Positions 33,377 through 44,079 of a stretch of DNA of 64,000 nt are shown here, piece after piece. Source of the stretch: Amphimedon queenslandica (lineage: Eukaryota > Porifera > Demospongiae > Haplosclerida > Niphatidae); NCBI RefSeq assembly GCF_000090795.2, contig NW_003546422.1:41366-105365 (forward strand). The letters run 5' to 3'. A model generated the notes under the pieces. That model did not search any database and was not told the DNA's origin. It was given only the letters and a program-made list of their open reading frames with translations. The position numbers were made by a program, and so were the translations under genes. Position 1 is the stretch's first letter; the number at the start of each line of letters is the position of its first letter.

Positions 33377-36300
33377 CTATACAATGTTGTAGTCTGATAT
33401 ATCGTCAGTAATTAACTCTGTCTCTACACTATTGTCAATTTCATCTTCACTACTTGCATTCTGCTCATCATCCTCACTTTCATCCGCTGATGCGTCATTC
33501 TCTTCAATGTTAGTTATGGTATCACTATCATTATTACTTGATGTCATGGTATTGCTACAGTCTTTGCACTCACATCCAGCACCACATTGTTTCCCTTTTT
33601 TCTAGCATCCACATCTATTGCTATGGCAACCACTTTTGCATGAACAGCCTTTATTTCAGTAAGAAGTCTATGTTTGATTGTATTAGCTTTCTTACGCTGT
33701 CATCTTCCCAATCTACCTCATACTTCTCAAATTCATTTTTCTACCATCCTTGTGTGTCTGGTGCATTTAAATTGGCAAATAAGGAATGGTTTTTTGAGTT
33801 TCTCCACATTTCTTTAATCCAACACGATCTTTTTCAGTGTCTCTCTAATGTTGTAAGTGTCGGTAGGCGCTGTGTTTCATTCATTGGATTTATTGATTGT
33901 TTTATCAGTTGATACCATATCTTATGTCTTTCATGCTTTTTGAAGGATCAGTGCTATTGAATAATTGTATGGGTGTTTCAATACCTAGATTAGATGAATC
34001 AGAAGCTAGGTTTTTTTTTAAATAGACAGTTCCAATTAAACAAGCAAATGACAGAAATCCTAAGTCCATTGTCTCATTAGATGTATCAGAAAGGGAGCCA
34101 ATCATTCTGCCTGTAATAAAATTGGCATTCTCAAAAAAAAACTTTCAAAAAGGTTGCTTTTCCTATTCCAGAAAAATAAGAGATATAATCACAACCAGTA
34201 GTGATGTAGAGTTAAACAATGATGCTCTCAATGTTGCTAGATGTCAATGAAGCAAGATCTGGATCATGATGAAGGCAAGTTATTAACCTGTTAAGATAAA
34301 AAAATCTTTGTTGATTGTGTAGCAAATTTATTTGTACTACTACTTGTTTTGTAGGATGATAGTGTAACATTAGAAGCCCAATATTATAAACATCGGTATC
34401 AGGTGAATAAATCAATATTTTGTTTGATTGTACCACTGTAACGTACCTCCACATTTGCATGTTTGCTTTTGATAAATCTGATTTGTACCATTCTATGCAT
34501 TCTGGAATACTACTTCCTTTTATTCTCCATGAATTATCTTCATTTTCTCCTGTGAAGCAGCCAGCGAGGATTAGCACTTCGTAGTTTTTGAGAAGATGTT
34601 GTGCTGAACGAAGATAAACAAGTCCAAGTGCTTCTACCAGTGATCTTTTGCATATGTGACATAGAAGATATTCTCTCCATGGCTTTGGAATATCAGAGTC
34701 ATAATTGAAAGTAAGATGAACATGTGATGTATTTATTTTAACATTTGACTCATATCGTCTATTGTGTTCATAACACTTGGGCTTAAATTGCAAAGGCTTT
34801 GGGTGGTCAAAAACTAGATGGATTTCATTTGAGCCCTTTATGTAGTATGGTAGGATAAATTGCCTCAATAGTAAATCTGCATATTGTGAGATTTTTTTAT
34901 GTTGCCTGAGAGGGGTTGTATTTATGAGGAACATAGCATCGATTATGACAATATCTGGATTCCATTGTGGATTGTCAATAAATGGAGTATATTCAGGGAC
35001 AGTATACCAACTCTCTATCTTGTTAGTCCAGTTGCTTTTATTTCCTTTATGAGGTAAACCATTTAAGTCGGCTATTGCTCTAGGCAGCAAGGAATATTGT
35101 TCTACAGCTGCATCAAAGCTTTGTCCTGTTTGATTACACCAAGCTAGCCTTCTTCGTAGACATTTATTCACTTCACGTTCATCAATTTCCTCTGGTGTAA
35201 TCTTTTTACTTTTCTTTTTCACTGATGGTGCCATTGTCAAGAGTCTTCTTCTAACTAGAGCATTTGAAACACTAGGTTGCTTTAATATGTAATGAGAAAT
35301 ATAGTTTTGATAGTCCTCTTGCCCCATTTTTCATGCATTAATAAGGTCATGGTTTTGTTCGTTAGAGGCAACTGTGCCATTGAATGTGTTAACTAAACCT
35401 CTATTGCATGTAGTAGTAGTACTGATGAAGTTACTAGCTTTTATAAGTGACCTCATGTTCATAATGTTTTCCTCTACTTTCTTGTTTACAGTACTATTAT
35501 CAACTAGAGCAGTCGGGTCTTCATAATGTAATGGGAAATAATTGAGAGAGAAATTGTTTGTGTGCTTTAATTTGATATGAGTAAAAGTGTAGTGTTTTAT
35601 TAAGATATGGTAATGTTGGCCTCACAACAGACATTTTCATATCTTTATTGACACACATTTCACGGGATTCATCAAGAGCTGTTGCGTGGCCAACTCCTGG
35701 AGATAATTTAACTGTAAATGATCCCTCTTCCAATGCTAGTAAAATAGCCTCAGGATAACTTTGAATATCTGCAATATGATCAGGCGACAGCCTCTGGTAG
35801 TGAAGTCGATCATAGGCTGCAAAAAGTGGAGCAATATTTTTTAGTGATGACATACGAAGCTTCCAGTTTGATGTTCGTATTGATATATACAAACTAAAGT
35901 AAGAGAAAAATCATTGAAGACAAATTGCATCCACATCTTATATGTGTCATCTAAGCTTGCTTGATTTTCCACAAAATCATAAAATAGTGCCAATACATCT
36001 TCACTCAGTATACTTTGTATATTCAATAAATATTGCATTGGTTTGTTGGTGTTACTCTCAAACACTAACTTGGTTTCCTCTTTAAGCTGTGGTGCTATCA
36101 TTGATAAAACTCTCAATCATTTCGATGAATAATGATTCCCAAACTTGTAAAAAAATTATGCGTCCTCTTAAAGTTCGAGCACTTTTCCAAAGATGACAAT
36201 GTTTCTGCTCTGAACCCACTTTTGTTGGCAATGTCTTTCAACCCAACATGGTAATATTGTTTCATTAAGACTTGTTGAAAGTTTTTCAATATATGCCAGT

Positions 36301-39048
36301 CACCTGGAAATATCAGTATATTTTTTAGAGCATCACCATAAAGCCTGTTTGATTGCTGTAAATGTTGATATGTTTTTCCATCTCCAACTAGTATTATGTG
36401 CTGTTGTGTTGTGCCAGTTAGTTTCTGTTGGACAATTTCAGCTACTTGAGACATTGTATCTACAGAATCAGCATTTTCATCAATGAGTTCTATATAAAAA
36501 ATGGTTGAACAATGGTTATCTTTTAGTTGAGCATCTGAAGGTAAAAGAAAATTTCTTAGTGATTTAAATGAAGTGGAACTATCTACTTATAGTCATATAG
36601 CTTTTTGAAAGAAGAAACTACATGCTTGAGTTAACAGTTTTTTCGACTTAATAATTCCTCACTACTTTCTAAAAACTTTGATATTGTTAAGGTAGCATAT
36701 GATTTATGAATTAGTGTGGATGTTACTGGAATTTGTACATTATTTTTGTCTGTTTGTGTAAGCTCTAATTCAAGTGTACATTTCTCTTTGGACCATATTT
36801 GCCAAGCTTATGTGGTGATTGTGACGGAGAATGAGACAGTGTTCTTTTGGTTGGTACTAATAGATTCCTAGACTCAGTGCCAGATATGTTAGGATTAGTT
36901 ATTTCTGTCTCCATTGTAAGTGATGGTACTGGTTGCACGATCTGTATAGTTATCCCATGGTAACTTCATGATTGATTGCCGCAATACACTGCAGCATGAC
37001 TATTTAAGAAATCGATGTTATCTGCACTGGCAACTGTAAATATTTTTGGTGAAAGCTCATTTCATACACTAGATTTACTTTGCTCTTCTGCAATACTTGT
37101 CACAAACCTGTCATGTGTGTCAGATGAAACACATACTCCCAGTCTGTTTAATATTCTCATTAATTTTCTACATCCTCCGCATACTTCTATTGTAGTCAGG
37201 CGGGCCTGACCCTCGCAAAGGAGGAGGATCAGGACCAATCCAACACTCTTTTTGGTGTACACTTTTTTGGCTTGGGTTGGACTGGGTGGGAGTCAATGCT
37301 TGCATTTGGCTATTTTAAAATGTTCTGTATGGTACTTCTTGGGCTGAAAGATGACACAAATCAGTTTCCTTCAGGCTCCTTCTCTAGACTCAGTCATAAA
37401 TAAACCATACAAACGATCCAATTTTGAACAGTTTGATAGAACCATAGATAAAACTAGGTCTAAGTTGGCATAGATATAATTGCACATGTAAAAGATGGTG
37501 AAAGGGCTTGCTTTAAATGTTTACACCTGTTTGAGAAGCTAGGAAAAAATGGAAACTTCTTTAATATATAGCTGTTAAGAAGTGCCACGGTAAAATGTTC
37601 CTAACAGCCGGATCGTTTTCGTCACCATAAACACATAACGGGCTCCTAATTCTTCCTAAAAGACATATTAAGGTCCTTTGTATCTTCCAGTGTCTCTAGA
37701 AAAGTTCTTAGACATTGTCTTTGCCTTGTTTTGCTGCTAGAAACATGTAGAAAGGTCCCATTCGAATCCGCCATTTTCATTTCAACTCATGATGACTCAT
37801 GATACGTCACTGTACAAATCTGTGCAGTGCCACAAAAGAGTGTTGGATCGGTCCTGACCCTCCTCCTTTGCGAGGGTCAGGCCCACCTGACTACTTCTAT
37901 TGCAAATACGTGTTACAAACAGGGTTAGTCACCAAAAGCAGCATCGAAATTATGGCATATTTTCTTATTTTTTTGTAAAATTATCCTCTTGCTGCTTTCG
38001 TGTTTGTGCTCTTACAGATGAAGTGCATGCTGTAATGATGTCCCATAAAAGTGGGTTAATGCTGGTGATTTGTTTTCTAAATTAAATAAGTGAAGATCAT
38101 TAATTTCGCTTGAATTATTTTCAATGCAACAAATTATTGATTATATTACTAGCTTTTGTCAATGTTGACTCCTTAGGTTCCACGATAACAGTGTGCTTTG
38201 TTTCACTTTTTTGGAAAATGGGACATTATTTTGTGCCAATGCATGGCTGAGGCACTTCAGTATACATCCATTACTCGGATACAAAACTGTTCCTATTTTC
38301 TTAATGACATGTTTATAGTTCATGTAAGGCTGCAAATAAAAGATGATTTGATTCATGAGCCATCTGGAAGAAAACTTTATAGAACTATCTGGTAATTCAA
38401 GATGTAGATTTTCTGCTTCTTTTTCATCAAATAAAGAAAGGAAAAATGATGAAACATTTGGAAATACATGTAGAAGAGCATTGTTGTGTTTAAGATTTTG
38501 TGCAACAAACACAACTGTTTGTAGAATAGCTTTATCTAATGTAGTTGAGGATTCATCAGCCTCTAGCTGTTTCCAATCATTAATTTTAGCTGATAATTGG
38601 TCTGTCGTGTCAATTTTTTTAAAGTTATTATGTTTCAGTAACGCAATATGCATATCATAGCATGATTTACAAATTGTGTCATCTTTTCCTATAATGAAAT
38701 GAAACTCTGTTGTTTCAGTTGGATATGAAGAAATTGTAGCAGCATCAGGACTGTGCCTGGTGAATGGACTCTGCCGTGGTCTTGGGGTTGCCCCACAACA
38801 CACACAAGGTTTGTAGTGTATTGCTCAATATAGCAATTGGTAGTGTATATCGCATATTGTTGAAATACATGTACCTACTATAGCTTGAATGCTTGACAAA
38901 TATCATTAGATGGCTTAATAATTTTTCATTATAGAATGATGCTATTTAGACCACCAAAATGGTCATATCTTAACTGTGTTTTACCACATATAAAGCAAGG
39001 TTTGCAGCTTCTGTGTCTATGGTAGCTAGACATTTTAGTACTTTCCAT
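33377..39048 (-). CDS. FEN/PIN-CXC family gene, copy 2 (most complete)
   Basis: Start ATG 39048 (MESTKMSSYHRHRSCKPCFI), chosen because CFICGKTQ aligns with CYLCGKTG at the start of copy 3. Next come zinc-type CCGATPRPRQSPFTRHSPDA with TICKSCYDMH (38800-38650), CGGCRKLMRILNRLGV (37170) and ILVGDGKTYQHLQQ with [14 protein letters not shown] (36400-36290). A nuclease-like block follows: VIIDAMFLINTTPLRQHK (34950), SNEIHLVFDHPKPLQFKPK (34825), LIYSPDTDVYNIGL (34400) and TTGCDYISYFSGIGKATFLK (34190). The last resembles the XPG/FEN1 helix-turn-helix. The C-terminus has ERHKIWYQLIKQ, then a CXC-like Cys cluster (GKQCGAGCECKDC, 33590) and an acidic tail. Multi-exon. A MITE interrupts it at 37193-37892, and some frame slips are present. 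Function inferred only: a PIN/FEN-type nuclease. Confidence 0.6.
37193..37892. mobile_element. MITE with long inverted repeats and 7-10 bp duplication
   Basis: About 700 bp. The direct repeat ACTTCTATTG at 37183-37192 and 37893-37902 brackets inverted ends (TAGTCAGGCGGGCCTGACCC and GTAGTCAGGTGGGCCTGACC). These match over about 60 bp, through AGGAGGAGG and CAATCCAACACTCTTTT. The duplication length suits hAT-like mobilisation. It sits inside FEN/PIN-CXC copy 2. Confidence 0.85.
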
Positions 39049-39544
39049 TTTTTTCTTTCTATGTGTAAAATATTGTATTATATTTCTTCAAAAGGTAATT
39101 ATTTTACAGAACCTTGTATAATCCAATCTAGCTAAGAGATGGTAGCCTGGACAACTGGGAAACTTCCTCTACTATGCAAGCCCATTTAGTGGGAGGGATC
39201 TAATTTGCTTCTGTTGTGGTATCGATGTAAAAACGGGAGTGTGCCATCAAATTCCACAGCCTAATTAAAATATAGCCTGCAGAAGTATAGCTCTGTATTT
39301 CTTAATGCAAAGGAACCCTGAGCTGAAAAAAAATTAGCATGCACAATGAAGCATGATTGTTTTCCATGTATAACTAGTGCTACATCAAAGTATCATGCAT
39401 AGAAAGAAAAAAGAATAACCAAAAATTATGAATCTACAAAATTATTCATGAGTCAGTTGGGAGTTAATTGGAGTTGCAAATAAACGGGTGGATCCCTTCA
39501 CATTTCCTGACGGTTGCGGTTCGACTGCATATGATCATTTCAAG

Positions 39545-39790
39545 CTTTTAAAAATTTACATATGCAATACTTGCAAAAGTGTCAATCTTGCATGCCAGTC
39601 TTCCACTACAGGGACAATTCCTTTCAATTTTTCCGTGTTGGTATCATGTGTTCTTATACCTATAGCTGAACGAGCTCTGACAACAGTGACTTGGTCACCA
39701 CCAGCCAACACCTGATAAAGTCAATCTTCTGTACTTTCTTGATGTTTAAGTATCTTAGGAACATACTTGTGTAGTACTTTTTTTATAAAT
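39545..39790 (-). pseudogene. DUF6589-domain gene, part preceding the 12-kb insertion
   Basis: Minus strand reads LHKYVPKILKHQESTED, one stop, then VLAGGDQVTVVRARSAIGIR, IVPVVEDWHARLTLLQVLHM. The GGDQ..R pair followed by DWH is the core signature of DUF6589 proteins. It breaks off at about 39560, and the matching continuation is at 27430 and below. DNA between 38820 and 39510 belongs to the element's leader and first exon; apart from that exon I see nothing in it. Confidence 0.65.
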
Positions 39791-40191
39791 GAGCTTCAAC
39801 AGCAACAATTTTATTATAAAAAAGATATAAAAGAGATGTTTCGGCTTGAGAGCCTTCTGTAGTCTACATAGAGAGATTACCAGAAACACATTGACACATG
39901 TGTCACAAACTTTAATGATAATTAATAATAAGTTAATTAATTAGTCTGGTTTTGAAAGGCAGGGTAGCCTTAGGTCCCTTAACTGGAGACCACAGTCCAG
40001 ATTCATGGTTTCTCTGGTTTGGATTCTTACAGCCTCCATAACTCTTCTCCAGTAAAAATTCTCACGATCCCATACCTTAGCCTCATTCCAATCAATGTTA
40101 TGGTCTTCTGTGTGTACATGTACGGTAATGCCATTGTCATCAAACCTCTTTACTGCTTGCTTATGCTCCAAAGCCCTTTTCTTCATTGTCC
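39791..40191 (-). mobile_element. Penelope-like element, 3' part
   Basis: Encodes the end of a GIY-YIG-bearing retroelement protein: DDNGITVHVHTEDHNIDWNE, WDRENFYWRRVMEAVRIQ. The 3' flank contains a GGCTCTCAAGCCGAAACATC motif (minus strand, near 39840-39860), typical of these elements. The coding sequence continues at 42727-42876 beyond an inserted DNA transposon. Confidence 0.7.
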
Positions 40192-40370
40192 TGTCACGAA
40201 AAAAATTGTCCCCCGTGAAAATTTATCCTAGGATAGAAATATCACGTGATATTTTATGTCCGCGTTAGCAAATTTTTGTCCTACCCAAAGAAAAGTGTGA
40301 AAGAACTCTAAATCTTTGTATTCGACTTTGTCCCTTAATTATTTATCTATGGAGTACACATACAAAGCAT

Positions 40371-41250
40371 GTGGGACCCTTTATTATACGTTCAAAGTAT
40401 GCAGAAGATTTCAGATCGAAGAAGGATGACAGACTGTGTCAAGAACCGAGTGAAGAACCCAGGAAAGAAGAGGATGATCTTGTGGAGGAGGCAGCTGTGT
40501 ATTTAGCTGATATAAAGTGTACAGAAGGTTGTAGTGCTAACAGAAAGAGGCAGATAAAGAAAAGAGCTGAAAAATTTGTTTTCAGTTCAAAATGGGAACC
40601 GTATTACCAGACCAAGATGAATGGTCAACTATATCATGATAGTGTAGGTGTTTTGTGTATTTTAATTAGTTTAGTTAGTTATGTGTATGTATGTACGTAG
40701 TATGATATCTGTGCTTTTGTAGACAAATTTAGTATATATATGCATCTGCATGTATTCATGATTTGAATAATTAAATCAAAACATCAATTATAAACTGATG
40801 GAACAAATAGTGTAGTTATATATGATAGCTTGCCTGGTGATGGTATCAATAAACGTACCAGGGAGCAGATAGCAGCAATACTTCAATGCACTGAGTGCAG
40901 AGAAATTAAAATGACTGTTCCTAGTATGCAAATTAAGACAAAATGGACAGAAGATTGTGCTTTATTTGTTCTTGCTTTTGCAATGTCAATTTGTGCTGGT
41001 TAAGACCCAACTTCTTGCAGCTGTATTTAAGCTTCGTTTTGATCTTTTATAATCCTTAGGAAAGAATGTGACCATCAAAAGAATACAGGTTTCCTATATA
41101 CTGCCTGTGCAGACAACCTATAGTAATAAAGGAAGAATGGTAAAATGTTCTTAATGTAAGGAGTGGTATCACATAGAGTGTGCACAAATACCAGAAGATG
41201 TTTGGACAGATAAGGACTACTTTTGGTCATGTAACTGTTGTAAAAGTTCA
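40371..41250 (+). pseudogene. C48 (Ulp1-like) peptidase and PHD-finger gene
   Basis: The first block is basic (NRKRQIKKRAEKFVFSSKWE). After an intron-like gap, a peptidase-like block reads YDSLPGDGINKRTREQIAAI, then CREIKMTVPSMQIKTKW, EDCALFVLAFAMSICAG. The DCALF cysteine is where C48 peptidases have their nucleophile. Next is a PHD-like zinc module (CLCRQPIV ... CKEWYHIECAQIPEDVW ... CNCC). Stops occur after CAG and inside the PHD module, so the gene is broken. C48 enzymes usually cut SUMO or similar modifiers; the substrate here is unknown. Confidence 0.55.
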
Positions 41251-41255
41251 AGACA

Positions 41256-41261
<6 letters not shown>

Positions 41262-41294
<33 letters not shown>

Positions 41295-42400
41295 GCAATT
41301 TTATAGGACTAGACGTTAGAAGGAGAAACAGATAGTAGTAGAGGTCCAGTAGAAGAGAGTAGTCCTAAAGGAATGGCAGGGTCTAGCCCTGCCACCCAGT
41401 ACATAAATACAGAAAAGAAAAGGTGGAGTCAAGAGGAGGAGAGAAAAGAGGATGGGAGAGATATACATAAACAATTAGAGCATGGACAGACAGTGTGTAG
41501 AGTGTGTGAATCAGAAGAATTAAAAACATTTGTAAATTTGTCAATAAAATGGGATGTAATTAGTTTCTTAAAACTTGGGATAGATATTGAGAGATTGATT
41601 GGAGGTAGAGAGTTCCATAAACGGGGAAAGCGGTGAAAGAATGTGTGACCCAAGCAAACCAGGGAGGAATGAACTAACTTGTTGTGGGCTGAACTGCGAG
41701 TGGAGCAAGTTGAGAAAGAGAAATAGTTAAAGATGTCAAATGAGTGGTCCCGGTGTTTAAACTGGACAAAGAAGAAAACAGATTTGATACATTCCAGACG
41801 ATACATCAGTGGTAATAGTTTGAGCGAGGACAGTCTAGACTTGTAGTCTGACTGGTAGTCGAATAGAATATATTTAGTAGCTCTCCTTTGGAGCTGCTCT
41901 AGAAGGACAAAGTCCTTAACCAGAGAAGGTCTCCACACAGGAGAACAGTGTGTTAGGATAGGGACTACTAGTGATAGGTATAGCTTCTTCTTTACAACTG
42001 TAGGTGTTGTGGCAGCTGGAAAAACTCTCTTTATCATTCTCAGTACATTATAGGCCTTCTTGAGAACACAGTCCACCTGGGCAGACCAGAAGAGTGTGTT
42101 GGAGAAAACTACACCAAGGTCCTTACAGATTTGTTGATGGGCAATTGGTTGACCATCTAAGGAGTAGTCAAATATGACAGGGGCAGACCTCAGAGAGTGA
42201 TAGCTAACAACACAGCTTTTGTTACTATTGAAGGCAAGACCTGAAGTGTTACTCCAATCACAAAAGAAGACCCAGGTCACTCTGCAACAACTGGCAATCC
42301 CCTACTGAGTGAATGTCTCTGTGACACTTACTATCATCTGCAAAGTGTAATAGGGAGGAGTGAAGAGGAATATTTGGTAAGTCATTGATGTAGAGGATAA
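41262..42400 (-). mobile_element. LINE 3' fragment (reverse transcriptase end)
   Basis: Minus strand: YINDLPNIPLHSSLLHFADD near 42395-42330 holds the FADD catalytic motif. It is followed, after a frame change, by the long frame 42280-41429 (LGVVFSNTLFWSAQVDCVLK, YLSLVVPILTHCSPVWRPSL, LEQLQRRATKYIL, LWNSLPP). It ends in an (AAT)n tail on the minus strand at 41260-41294. It is 5'-truncated. The style suggests a CR1/Jockey-type LINE; clade not certain. Confidence 0.75.
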
Positions 42401-42479
42401 ATTATTGTTTGATAATGAAATGTATTATTATTATTAATACTGAGTGCGAAGTAAATTTTCCTTATCAAAATAGTCTATG

Positions 42480-42715
42480 CATAATATTATGATCCTAGGA
42501 TAAAATATTTCAGATACAATTTGTCCAAGGACAAAAATATTTCATGTATTATTTTGTCCTAGGACAAAAAAATTAGTCCTAGGGTAGGACAATAAAAGCT
42601 TGCCTAGGACAAAATATTTCTGAAAAATTTTGTCCTAGGACAAAATATTTCTGCAAGATTTTGTCCTAGGATAAAATATTTTGTCTCATAGGACAAAATT
42701 TGGGTGGGACATATT
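42480..42715. repeat. Subterminal clustered palindromes (TTTTGTCCTAGGACAAAA)
   Basis: At least six close copies of the palindrome or its half-site fill the right end of the transposon at 40192-42726. A few half-sites (TTTATCCTAGGATAGAAA, TTTTGTCCTACC) occur at its left end. Such clusters are usual transposase-binding sites. Confidence 0.7.
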
Positions 42716-42726
42716 TTTCTGTGACA

Positions 42727-42876
42727 GTCCTGCCTGTCTCTCCCAAATAAACTTTGTCACAATCAGAGCACTGTACTTTATACACCACACCTGCCCTGCA
42801 CTCACTTGAAATCCTATTCTTGACCCTTACCAACAACTGTCTCATTGTCCTAGCTGGTTTTCACACTACTTTTAAA
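42727..42876 (-). mobile_element. Penelope-like element, GIY-YIG start
   Basis: Minus strand reads ARTMRQLLVRVKNRISSECR, then AGVVYKVQCSDCDKVYLGET, the start of a GIY-YIG endonuclease domain with its usual Cys pair. It joins 39791-40191 across the inserted DNA transposon. The reverse transcriptase part is missing; another repeat begins at 42877. Confidence 0.7.
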
Positions 42877-43560
42877 CATAGGCGTAGGCAGGGACAGGCA
42901 TATATGGGCAATGCCCGACCTGACTCCGTGGGCTGAGGGCAGAAGCTTGGGCAAGACTAAGTGTGTCACTGTGTGTGAGACTGTCAGACTATCATTACCA
43001 CAGGTGTAGTTGGTCACTGGAACTATACTGTCAGTCTGTGACTGTCACTGAACCTGAGGAATGAGGAAGAAGATGAGAGTAGCAGCAGCCATTTTATTCA
43101 AGTTATGAGTTATGATGTCATAATTAAGCAAGTTAATTAGTAATGCCCAAGTTAATTAATGAAATGGCGAGCTAACGTCAATCTTCCATGCTGTCTTTCT
43201 TCAATTTTTGCACCTATTTCTTATATAAAAAGAGATTTGTCTTCCAAGCTCTGGGACTGCTTAAACAAGGTAGTCATCAAGTTTGCTGACTCTCTCAAGA
43301 ACTCCAGTGATTATCCTCAGTCAGAGTCGAGTTTCCTCCTCATTTTTTGCTAACTGCCTTTTTTCAAAGCCACCATATCACGACAGATCTCTTCATATTA
43401 CATGATTACAATAAACAATAATAATTGTGTATGCATGTTAGATAGTGCAAAATCTCCATATTTTGGGTGGCGAAAAGGGGGTGTGACCAAAATTTTGTTG
43501 CACTTTGTGCGCCCACTGTTTCCTCATTGTCCGACCTTTTTTTATAGTCTGCCTATACTC
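42877..43560. repeat. Unclassified interspersed repeat
   Basis: Begins ATAGGCGTAGGCAGGGAC and ends with a weakly inverted partner (GTCTGCCTATACTC). The interior is GC-richer at the left end. No coding sequence. Boundaries are approximate. Confidence 0.3.
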
Positions 43561-43634
43561 ATGCATTCAAATTCACTGATGTCACCTTTCCACATGTCCT
43601 ACCTCTCATATATGATATGCATAAAACCAAGAGT

Positions 43635-43881
43635 ACAGCATTTTGCAGAAAACTTGTCACCACCAGTTCTAGTCACGTGATGATTAGCCATAGCCTTAAC
43701 TTAATATTTTTATAAAGTCACATGATCAGACTGATGTAGTTGTGTGCAAAGGGCTGTATAACCCTTTGCACAAAACTTGCACCAATCTGATCATGTGACT
43801 TTAGAAAAATATTAAGTTAAGCCTATGGCTAATCATCACGTGGCTAGAACTGGTGGTGGCAAGTTTTCTGCAAAAGGCTGT
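43635..43881. mobile_element. Large near-perfect palindrome (foldback element)
   Basis: Two arms of about 120 bp pair almost throughout (ACAGCATTTTGCAGAAAACT with its partner ending CAAAAGGCTGT; TAACTTAATATTTTTATAAA; GTCACATGATCAGA), with the centre near 43757 (AAAGGGCTGTATAACCCTTT). No coding sequence. Confidence 0.85.
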
Positions 43882-44079
43882 ATATAATGGGGAAGGAGAG
43901 TGTCTTACTTGCCTATACTGCATTGATGCATGAGTGCGTATCAGCTGAATGTCACAATCCATTTTACCTCTGTATACTATATCTATGAATTTCTTCAATG
44001 AATTATTAGTCATCTGACTTGGGCGTTGTTACATGTGACGGATTATACTCTACACGTGGTGGCATGTTTATGATTAGAG

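Larger units (their letters stand above)
27488..39527 (-). mobile_element. FEN/PIN-CXC element, copy 2, whole nested insertion
   Basis: The ends are inverted repeats. The left end reads CAGTTGAATCGCAACCG (27488-27504). The right end on the minus strand reads CAGTCGAACCGCAACCG (39527-39511). Further match lies just inside (TTTATTTGCA at 27521-27530 and on the other strand at 39473-39482). The block lies exactly where a DUF6589 gene is broken (39545 onward and 27486 backward). Subtracting the P-like element (5.3 kb) and the MITE (0.7 kb) leaves about 6.0 kb, which is filled by one minus-strand gene with about 0.48 kb before its start and about 0.58 kb after its stop. A CAGT start with TA beside the left end resembles Tc1/mariner-type ends. 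Target duplication is unclear. Confidence 0.6.
40192..42726. mobile_element. DNA transposon inserted in the Penelope-like element (C48 plus PHD)
   Basis: 2535 bp with inverted ends TGTCACGAAAAAAATTG and TGTCACAGAAAAATATG, flanked by GTCC (40188-40191 and 42727-42730). Removing it restores continuity of the host element's coding sequence. It carries a plus-strand gene (40371-41250) and a later LINE insertion (41262-42400). No DDE transposase is visible, so it is probably non-autonomous or has lost it. Superfamily not assigned. Confidence 0.7.

Noticed and set aside
42480-42715. CRISPR-like array
   Set aside because: Units are palindromic, irregularly spaced and at a transposon end.
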